Position numbers and translations under genes: made by a program | DNA from: an uncultured Opitutales bacterium | Lineage (GTDB): Bacteria > Verrucomicrobiota > Verrucomicrobiia > Opitutales > Intestinicryptomonadaceae | Length of the DNA stretch: 9,216 bases | Direction of reading: 5' to 3' | NCBI GenBank assembly: GCA_900552245.1 | Contig: URYY01000086.1 | Location: 1 to 9,216 of the forward strand | Shown here: one piece after another, positions 1 through 5,560 of the stretch | Position numbering within the stretch: the stretch's first letter is position 1 | Layout: each line of letters begins with the position of its first letter | Notes under the pieces: model-generated | The model's input: only the letters and a program-made list of their open reading frames with translations | Told to the model about the DNA's origin: nothing | The model's database searches: none

Positions 1-284
1 GAACCATCCGTATCAACCCAGATTTTCGGCGATGTAAATAACTGGTACAACCACAAGCCCTCCTCGTCCTGCGCCGCAACAGGGCTCCAGGCCTTTGTCT
101 CAAGCTTCAATTTTGGGATTGCTATAGACTCCCACTTCATTCCGGGAGCCACTTTGTCTAGCGACGCCTGCGACTCTGCAGCCGACTCTTTAACAGCGCT
201 CTCGCTAGTTGCAAAATATCCGACCGAAGCGCCCAAGACGATAATCGCCACTATAAAGAAAATTTTATCTCCGTAGTTTTTCAT
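1..284 (-). CDS. Amuc_1099-like pilus-system membrane protein, N-terminal part (runs off the window)
   Basis: Only the first 94 residues are visible; the gene continues past the left edge. The ATG at 284 starts MKNYGDKIFFIVAIIVLG, a short basic N-terminus followed by one hydrophobic segment (about residues 7-25). A Ser/Ala/Glu-rich stretch that looks periplasmic comes next. The later part is hydrophilic with Trp residues (KWESIAIPK, GLWLYQLF). The start lies 6 nt after the stop of the Amuc_1100-like gene, so co-transcription is very likely. The identification rests mainly on synteny: in Akkermansia the gene after Amuc_1100 is Amuc_1099, a pilus-like system protein, followed by the secretin Amuc_1098. 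The topology suggests an inner-membrane anchored, PilP-like periplasmic linker, but that role is inferred. No Shine-Dalgarno sequence is visible; the preceding bases are TAATTTTCA. Confidence 0.72.
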   Translation of the reverse strand, partial: MKNYGDKIFFIVAIIVLGASVGYFATSESAVKESAAESQASLDKVAPGMKWESIAIPKLKLETKAWSPVAAQDEEGLWLYQLFTSPKIWVDTDG

Positions 285-290
285 TGAAAA

Positions 291-1382
291 TTACTCCTTC
301 TGATCTTCTGGTTTTTCCTCAGATTCTTCAGCGGATTCTTTATCGCTGGGAGCCGCCATCTGCGCCTTGTCAACCTCCACATACTCTATTATGAAAGTAA
401 ACTCGGAAACATTCTCCGTAACAACGGGATCCTTTACCGGAGCTGCAACCTCAGCAGTGGTCTCCGCCGCAGATGCAGACTCGTCCGTAGCTTCAAAGGC
501 TGCTGCCAATGCCGCCTCATCCGTAAGAGACGGAGTTTCGGGCGTCGCAGACTTGACCCTCAAGGCAGTCCCCACAAAGGGCTTTACCTCAACAGACCTT
601 ACTACGAGCATCAAATCGTAACCGTTCAACTTGTTTAGGAAGTTGCGCATTGCATCAGTGTACCCCGTAAACACAATCTTGTAGCCCAACGCACTTATGC
701 TGCCCTTCTTGCGCGCAGTGATGTATTGGGGAACCTCAAATGTCTCGCTTGCATTTACGTTGCGAGAATAGCGAGTCGTGCGCCTGCCGGCAGTCCTAGG
801 AGCGGCCTGCACGTCTGTCTCCTCAGGAAGCACCTCGCGCTGGATGAGAACTATGCTCATTTCGGAATCCTTGGGCTTTGAGGAATACAACTTCGTGAGT
901 ATATTCTCAAGAATGCTAGCCTGGCGCCATATTGCAGGAACAGCAGAATCTGCCGGCGGCTTTGCTCCGTCAGCCAAGTAGCGCCCGAAGGAGAACGAGA
1001 AATTATCGGGTATCGCAACCCCGCTCTCTTGCGCAAGAGAAGTCCACTGATTCTTCTTTTGAACCAACAATTCCAAAAGCTCAAATCCGGCCTTTGCAGG
1101 GCATGGAGCCAAAACTTTGCTGTTGTCGCGGCTCAAGTCCTTATCCAGCAAATTCAAATGTTCGCGCAAGCGAACCAAATTTGCCTCGGCCTCGTCCAAT
1201 GTCTTTTGAGTCGGATCATTCTTGAGAGCAGTCTCGTAGCTCTTGCGAGCCTTGAGCTCTCCCTTCTGAGCCTTTTCGTTCTTGTCTAATAGTATGCCGT
1301 CGTACACAATGCCGGCTACAAATATAGCCAAGAGCAAGGCGAAAACGGCCGTAAACAACGGATGTTTTTTAAAGTGCTTCAT
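291..1382 (-). CDS. Amuc_1100-like pilus-associated membrane protein (363 aa)
   Basis: This is a single-pass, mostly periplasmic protein. A basic start (MKHFKKHP) is followed by one membrane helix at about 10-30. A charged, probably coiled-coil helix follows at about 34-85, then a mixed alpha/beta region at about 95-275. An Ala/Glu/Thr-rich linker spans about 280-317, a final hydrophobic strand (FTFIIEYVEV) lies at 328-337, and the tail is very acidic. The same order of parts, including the Ala-rich linker, the late strand and the acidic end, is what I recall for Akkermansia Amuc_1100 (about 317 aa), whose fold resembles PilN/PilO-type pilus alignment proteins. Residues 121-135 (with the pattern IPDNFSFSFGRY) look like the related conserved patch. 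The start is 3 nt after the stop of the PilM-PilN fusion (TAAGTTATG), implying translational coupling. Likely role: periplasmic scaffold of the pilus-like complex. Akkermansia Amuc_1100 is known as a TLR2-active surface protein; that activity cannot be assumed here. Confidence 0.85.
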   Translation of the reverse strand: MKHFKKHPLFTAVFALLLAIFVAGIVYDGILLDKNEKAQKGELKARKSYETALKNDPTQKTLDEAEANLVRLREHLNLLDKDLSRDNSKVLAPCPAKAGFELLELLVQKKNQWTSLAQESGVAIPDNFSFSFGRYLADGAKPPADSAVPAIWRQASILENILTKLYSSKPKDSEMSIVLIQREVLPEETDVQAAPRTAGRRTTRYSRNVNASETFEVPQYITARKKGSISALGYKIVFTGYTDAMRNFLNKLNGYDLMLVVRSVEVKPFVGTALRVKSATPETPSLTDEAALAAAFEATDESASAAETTAEVAAPVKDPVVTENVSEFTFIIEYVEVDKAQMAAPSDKESAEESEEKPEDQKE

Positions 1383-1385
1383 AAC

Positions 1386-3029
1386 TTAGATAGGCTTGTC
1401 GGGGTTTACAACCAATGTGAAGTTAAACTTTAAGATTCTCGGATCCTGACGATTCGTCCCCTCGACTATCCATTCGTCTATAAATTCCGACTCCTTGAAA
1501 CTCGTCAAAAGCTTCTTCATCTTCTCTATTGCAGCCTGCGCATCGTAACTTTCCGCCTTCTCGGGATCTACATCGCGCAACAGAAACCTTCCGGAGAGCT
1601 GCAAACGGTAATCGGGCTTGCCGCCCTTCATGGAGCGAACAACTTTCAAATCGTCCAACCACACGTCCTTTGCGTCGTATATGCGCTTCTCAAAATCGGC
1701 AAACAAATCTATCCAGTTTGATTTGGACTTTGCTAGTCCTTCCAAATCTCTTATCTTGCTCACAAGCATACTCGCTTGCTGTTGCTTGTCGGCGTAGTCT
1801 GCCGCCCTGTTTTCGAGAGCGGGCTTTTTAGATACAAAGGCCGCCGTCATCTTGTTGTAAGAATCAATGGACTGCGACAAGGCAAAGTAAGGCGGAACAA
1901 CCGCAGCCGCCAACAAGGCCGCCCCCAAGAACAAAAACGGCATCTTGCGCTTGAATGCAGACTCCTCTATTATGTGCTTTGGCAGCAGGTTGACTCCCAC
2001 AGACTTCGGCAAGACCATTCTGGCTGCCTCTCCAACTAGCTCGCTTAGATGCACAGAGCAAGTCTTTAGCAAATCCGCATTCACACTCGGTGCAACCGAT
2101 ATGCTAGAGAGAACGTCAAAGTATTGGACGTCTACAACCAACTCCTCGCTCAAATATTCTGCCAAACCCGGCGTCAGAGACCCCCTGCCCGACAAATACA
2201 ACTTCTTAGGATTCTCAACCCCGCCCTTGCGCCTGTAGCTCATTATAGAACGCTTAAGCTCTGTAGATATCCTCTTTGCCACTGTCTTTGAGCTGTTTTT
2301 CAACAGTTCGGCAACGGCATCGGTGGAATTCAATTTTGAGGTATCCTCAAAGAATGTGCGCTTTATGAGCTCTGCTTGCATGAAGCTCTTGCCCAAATTG
2401 TCGCTTATAGCCTGCGTTATGGCATTGCCGCCAATCGGAACACTCCTTACAAAGAAATCGTCCGAATTGCGCGCTATTATTAGATTTGAAGCCTTTGCGC
2501 CTATGTTTAATATCATGGCGTTGTCTTCTAATCCGCAATATTTCCATGCGTTGTAATCCAATACCGAAGCCGCCTCCAAATTCTGCGCGCGCACTCCACC
2601 GAGAGAAATTGATGCGCAAAAATCATCTGCAGCTGTAGCTTTCATGGAAACTAGCAGGATTTCCATTTCCACTCCGTCGTCGGCTATCACCTGATAGTCC
2701 CAAGAGACTTCTTCCAAGGGATAAGGTATGTTCTTTGCGGCCTCAAACGAGACTATCTCGTCGCGCCTGGCACCCTCGACGTGGGGAACTACTATTGTTT
2801 TTGTCAATATGCTTGCAGTGGGAACTATGACGTCTGCCTTGCCCGAGAGCTTCAAACTCTTCAGAGCCGACCCGAGGGAGGCCAACCAAGCCTCGGGAAC
2901 GCCAAAATCGTATTCCAAGTCGCGCACACAGAAGTTTTCCAAAACAAGGCGACCGTTTGAAACACTGAACAAGCCCGCACTAACATGCGTTGTACCGCAG
3001 TTTATGATAAGTTTGTTTTTCTGACTCAT
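1386..3029 (-). CDS. pilM: PilM-PilN fusion protein of the Amuc_1101-like pilus complex (547 aa)
   Basis: Residues 1-340 have the layout of the actin/FtsA-like ATPase fold of PilM. They carry a phosphate-1 loop at 8-21 (IINCGTTHVSAGLF), a phosphate-2 loop at 173-185 (ILNIGAKASNLII) followed by RSVPIGGNAIT (195-205), and an adenosine-type motif LSGRGSLTPGL at 279-289. Residues 346-350 are VNLLP, matching the (I/V)NLLP motif at the N-terminus of PilN that docks on PilM. A membrane helix follows at about 363-386, then a helical segment (390-435) and a small alpha/beta periplasmic region with the LQLSGRFL strand (476-483). Classical PilM is about 350 aa and PilN about 200 aa, so the total fits a fusion. 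The cytoplasmic head would sit under the inner membrane and the tail would contact the Amuc_1100-like partner. Oddity: the usual Asp/Glu in both phosphate loops is Asn (N10, N175). The start is the ATG at 3029; upstream bases (AACCCTTAAA) give no Shine-Dalgarno sequence. Confidence 0.87.
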   Translation of the reverse strand: MSQKNKLIINCGTTHVSAGLFSVSNGRLVLENFCVRDLEYDFGVPEAWLASLGSALKSLKLSGKADVIVPTASILTKTIVVPHVEGARRDEIVSFEAAKNIPYPLEEVSWDYQVIADDGVEMEILLVSMKATAADDFCASISLGGVRAQNLEAASVLDYNAWKYCGLEDNAMILNIGAKASNLIIARNSDDFFVRSVPIGGNAITQAISDNLGKSFMQAELIKRTFFEDTSKLNSTDAVAELLKNSSKTVAKRISTELKRSIMSYRRKGGVENPKKLYLSGRGSLTPGLAEYLSEELVVDVQYFDVLSSISVAPSVNADLLKTCSVHLSELVGEAARMVLPKSVGVNLLPKHIIEESAFKRKMPFLFLGAALLAAAVVPPYFALSQSIDSYNKMTAAFVSKKPALENRAADYADKQQQASMLVSKIRDLEGLAKSKSNWIDLFADFEKRIYDAKDVWLDDLKVVRSMKGGKPDYRLQLSGRFLLRDVDPEKAESYDAQAAIEKMKKLLTSFKESEFIDEWIVEGTNRQDPRILKFNFTLVVNPDKPI

Positions 3030-3055
3030 TTTAAGGGTTATTTGGGGTAAGTTAC

Positions 3056-3097
3056 AAAAAACGCACCATCGCCCTGCCTGCGCAAGGCGATGAGCGT
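3056..3097 (-). terminator. Rho-independent terminator-like hairpin inside the pilus cluster
   Basis: On the minus strand the arms CATCGCC (3092-3086) and GGCGATG (3073-3067) pair perfectly around a 12-nt loop. An outer ACGC/GCGT pair (3097-3094 with 3064-3061) extends the stem past a small bulge. A run of six Ts (3061-3056) follows directly on the minus strand. No comparable T run lies on the plus-strand side, so the signal points leftward. It begins 13 nt past the stop of the Amuc_1102-like gene and its T run ends 26 nt before the PilM-PilN start codon. It may fully or partly separate these two transcripts. Confidence 0.7.
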
Positions 3098-3109
3098 ATT
3101 TCTAAATTC

Positions 3110-3757
3110 TTATTTTACGTTTAGGTAGGTTGGAACCGAGAACTGCGACTTGTTGAACTCGTAATTCTGTATGTTCACAGAGCACTCATTCAAGGGGCGC
3201 AAGACGCCGTCATTCAATGATGATGCATTGTTTATTTCGGTTTCAAATTTATCGAGTATTTCCTGCGATGTTATCTCCTTGGAGACGCGCGAGGACAAGT
3301 TGGCGGCAGTTAGCGGAACTTCTGAACCATTCACAAACAAAGATACCTTGTAAAATGCGGGCTCGCCCTTTAGACCGTAAACATCGTAGGCTTCCCACGG
3401 AACGAAAAATACTACGGGAGTCTTGGAATTTACCTTGCCGGCAAATATCTTTGCCCTGGAATGCAAAAATACGAACTTAGACTTGCTTGAGGCCTTCGCC
3501 TTTGTGTTTTTGTAGGCAACCATTATATCGACCTCTATATTGCGTATCCACTTTGCCTTAGGGTCTTCCTTGTCAAACCTCGGCAGCAGCACTACCTCGC
3601 ACCTGACGAGGGGACCGCCGGCTCCGGCTACCTCTGTCTTTTGAAGGTTTTTAAAATTTATGGCGTCAACCTCGACAGGATCTTTTTTTGACTGGGCTGT
3701 CGCAAACGCAAACGGAAGGATAAATACAAGAAGAAAAATAAAACGCTTTAAGTTCAT
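3110..3757 (-). CDS. Amuc_1102-like secreted pilus-system protein (215 aa)
   Basis: The reading frame stays open upstream to a TTG at 3988, but the ATG at 3757 is preferred. It starts a clean signal peptide: basic MNLKR, a hydrophobic core at 6-18, and an ATA/Q cleavage site after residue 21. The predicted mature protein is about 194 aa, has no further membrane segment and looks beta-rich (for example VRCEVVLLPRF, FVFLHSRAKIF, PVVFFVPWEAYDVYG). It has Lys-rich patches and two Cys residues. Position just upstream of a PilM-like gene, size and export signal match Akkermansia Amuc_1102, which from memory has an immunoglobulin-like fold compared with archaeal pilins. The identity rests on synteny and general features because no diagnostic catalytic motif exists. 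Likely role: exported subunit or accessory of the pilus-like system. The only ribosome-binding candidate (GAGAGA) is about 17 nt upstream and too distant to be convincing. A terminator-like hairpin follows the stop. Confidence 0.72.
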   Translation of the reverse strand: MNLKRFIFLLVFILPFAFATAQSKKDPVEVDAINFKNLQKTEVAGAGGPLVRCEVVLLPRFDKEDPKAKWIRNIEVDIMVAYKNTKAKASSKSKFVFLHSRAKIFAGKVNSKTPVVFFVPWEAYDVYGLKGEPAFYKVSLFVNGSEVPLTAANLSSRVSKEITSQEILDKFETEINNASSLNDGVLRPLNECSVNIQNYEFNKSQFSVPTYLNVK

Positions 3758-3999
3758 AGGAACAAAATATTCATTCTCTCTTAAAAACTTCAAGCCTTTT
3801 TTCATATTTTTAATAAAAAAGTGTTTTTGAGACGCTCGCAATTCTGCCCTATTTCCCGTTTTTTCTTGTAAAAATGCTGCCTTAGCCTTTAAAAACCTCT
3901 CTTTATCTAAAACTATTCGGATTCTCTGTGCGAAAATGCGAGAAATATTGCAAACCACTGGCACTATTAGCTTCGAATCCGAAAGCAAACATTTAATAA
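3758..3999. promoter_or_regulatory. Divergent intergenic region between the pilus-like cluster and the helicase gene
   Basis: This 242-bp AT-rich stretch separates two genes that point away from each other, so it must hold promoters for both. On the minus strand TTGAAG (3794-3789) followed after 17 nt by ATATTT is a weak sigma-70-like pair for the Amuc_1102-like gene. On the plus strand TTGTAA followed after 17 nt by TTAAAA (around 3866-3894) is an equally weak candidate for the helicase and would give a leader of roughly 100 nt. Neither is convincing alone. The minus strand is open throughout, but I regard that as chance because the signal peptide begins at 3757. Confidence 0.5.
3916..3983. 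repeat. 9-bp inverted repeat upstream of the helicase start
   Basis: TTCGGATTC (3916-3924) and GAATCCGAA (3975-3983) are perfect reverse complements with 50 bp between them. The right arm ends 16 nt before the helicase ATG. The arms could form the base of a large hairpin in the helicase mRNA leader, with possible inner GTGC/GCAC pairing (about 3927-3930 and 3961-3964). They could also be two half-sites for a regulator. Nine exact base pairs at this spacing can occur by chance, so function is unproven. Confidence 0.4.
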
Positions 4000-5454
4000 A
4001 TGGAAAATAACAGCTTATCTTTTAAAGACTTAAAATTATCAGGCAACTTGTTAGAATCACTGCAAGCCATTGGCTACAAGGTGCCGACGCAAATACAGGC
4101 TATGGCAATTCCGGAAATCTTAAATGGCCGCGACGTGCTTGCCTGCGCACAGACGGGAACCGGAAAGACCGCCGCATTTTCGCTGCCCATATTAGACAAC
4201 TTGCAGGAAAATCCAAAACTTGTCGAAAGCGGAGAATTTAGGGCGCTTATCCTAGCCCCCACGCGAGAGCTTGTAGAGCAAATCCACGACAATATAAAGC
4301 AATACGCAAAATCGCTCGATTTAAAGAGCGCAAAAATCTATGGCGGGGTGTCGCAAAATCAGCAGATTAGAGCCCTAGAGGAGGGCTTGGACCTCCTCGT
4401 GGCAACTCCCGGGAGGCTATTGGATATTTTTAACCAAAAAAAGCTGAGCTTCAGAGCCGTTGAATTTTTCGTGCTGGACGAGGCCGACAGAATGCTGGAC
4501 ATGGGCTTTATTCACGACATAAGGCGCATTTGCAGGCAACTTCCGGGCGACAGGCAATCCATGCTGTTTTCGGCGACACTCGGCAGCGACGTGCAATCAA
4601 TAGCCTCTTTCATAGTGAATAATCCTGTAAAGATCTCGGTAAATCCGGAATCTCCGACCGTAGATAAAATCGAGCAAAAGATTTACTTTGTCGATAGAGA
4701 AAATAAAATCGCTCTCTTAAAGGAAGTAATTTTAAAGAAATTTGAGCGCGACGACAATGCCATAGCGCTCGTATTTTGCCGGACAAAACACGGGGCAAAC
4801 AAGGTGGCAAACAGGCTCGCGGGCAAGGAATTTAACGCGGCAGTAATACACGGCAACAAATCGCAATCCTCGCGCCGCAGGGCCCTGCAGAGCTTTAAGG
4901 GCGGGGAGAGCAGAGTGCTCGTCGCAACCGATATTGCAGCTCGCGGAATAGACGTAAAGTCTATGCCCCTTGTGGTAAATTTCGATCTGCCTGAGGAGCC
5001 TGAAACATACATTCATAGAATTGGCAGAACTGCAAGAGCCGAATCGGAAGGCGAGGCTGTCTCGCTGTGTTCGGAGGCGGAAGTGCCGCTTGCAAGAGCG
5101 ATAGAAAAATTCATAAGGCGCGACATTCCGTGCGCTACCGACAGCCAGTACTGCAGCATAGCTATAAAAAATCTAAAAGATAGCAATAAGAACATCAAAT
5201 ATACAAGACCCTCCTCAGATTCCCAGAAGCGTTCAAATGCAAATGCAGGAGTGCACAAATTAAATTCCGACTCAAAAGCTGAAGGAGCAAAGGAAAACTC
5301 AAGCTCCTCAAAAAAACGCAATCAATCAGGCGCTAAAGCTTTCGGAAAAAGAGCTGCAAACTTCCATTCAACAAAGTCAAATCCGGCAAAATTTCAAATT
5401 CCTTGGATGGTTAGAAAGAGAATGTTAAAAGCACGCGGGGGCAAAAAGAGCTAA
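4000..5454 (+). CDS. rhlE: DEAD-box ATP-dependent RNA helicase, RhlE-like (484 aa)
   Basis: This enzyme unwinds or remodels RNA duplexes with ATP, typically in ribosome assembly, mRNA turnover or cold adaptation. All family motifs are present in order: Q motif (GYKVPTQIQ, 25-33), Walker A (AQTGTGKT, 50-57), Ia (PTRELVEQ, 87-94), GG (115-116), Ib (TPGR, 136-139), II (DEAD, 160-163), III (SAT, 191-193), IV (VFCRTK, 258-263), V (VATDIAARGID, 308-318) and VI (HRIGRTAR, 339-346). Two RecA-like lobes span about 20-210 and 225-370. After about residue 390 comes a roughly 95-residue Ser/Asn/Lys-rich basic tail ending KARGGKKS, which probably binds RNA nonspecifically. The short segment between motifs Ia and II and the tail type fit RhlE better than DbpA or SrmB, but the subgroup name is approximate. 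The ATG at 4000 is 8 residues before the conserved Phe of the Q region and lacks a Shine-Dalgarno sequence. It is divergent from the pilus cluster. Confidence 0.95.
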   Translation: MENNSLSFKDLKLSGNLLESLQAIGYKVPTQIQAMAIPEILNGRDVLACAQTGTGKTAAFSLPILDNLQENPKLVESGEFRALILAPTRELVEQIHDNIKQYAKSLDLKSAKIYGGVSQNQQIRALEEGLDLLVATPGRLLDIFNQKKLSFRAVEFFVLDEADRMLDMGFIHDIRRICRQLPGDRQSMLFSATLGSDVQSIASFIVNNPVKISVNPESPTVDKIEQKIYFVDRENKIALLKEVILKKFERDDNAIALVFCRTKHGANKVANRLAGKEFNAAVIHGNKSQSSRRRALQSFKGGESRVLVATDIAARGIDVKSMPLVVNFDLPEEPETYIHRIGRTARAESEGEAVSLCSEAEVPLARAIEKFIRRDIPCATDSQYCSIAIKNLKDSNKNIKYTRPSSDSQKRSNANAGVHKLNSDSKAEGAKENSSSSKKRNQSGAKAFGKRAANFHSTKSNPAKFQIPWMVRKRMLKARGGKKS

Positions 5455-5472
5455 AATCGTTTTTGCTTGAAA

Positions 5473-5538
5473 AAGCGCCTTTGTGCAACACTATCGCTTA
5501 GTTTTACATACAAGCTCGTGTGCGGCACCTAAGCGCCT
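5473..5538. repeat. Repeated AAGCG motifs and 7-bp inverted repeat upstream of the LtaS-like gene
   Basis: The 106-bp gap between the helicase and the LtaS-like gene contains AAGCGCCT twice, at 5473-5480 and 5531-5538, in the same orientation. CGCTTAG at 5495-5501 is also a perfect reverse complement of CTAAGCG at 5529-5535, with a 27-bp spacer. Three related AAGCG/CGCTT blocks thus sit just before the start at 5561. They could be operator half-sites or a leader hairpin. A weak promoter-like pair TTGTGC (5481-5486) and TTACAT (5504-5509), spaced 17 bp, falls within them. No T run follows any stem, so this is not a typical terminator for the helicase gene. Confidence 0.35.
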
Positions 5539-5560
5539 GAGAACTGTCTAAAGAAAATAG

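Noticed and set aside
367..1289. Several plus-strand open frames of 60-97 codons antisense to the Amuc_1100-like gene
   Set aside because: Their translations are low-complexity or basic with no recognisable domain, and the minus-strand gene in the same place is well supported by architecture and operon spacing.
3030..3090. A promoter for the PilM-PilN gene overlapping the hairpin (TTGCGC with a 17-bp spacer)
   Set aside because: The matching -10 position reads GTTTTT, with no resemblance to TATAAT; spacing to better AT-rich hexamers is too long.
3758..3988. A 77-residue N-terminal extension of the Amuc_1102-like protein from a TTG start
   Set aside because: It would bury a textbook signal peptide starting at 3757 in the middle of the protein, and it covers the only space for the divergent promoters.
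5455..5490. Possible terminator for the helicase gene (TTTTTGCTTGAAAAAGC)
   Set aside because: The stem is about 4 bp and the T run precedes rather than follows it; not a credible intrinsic terminator.
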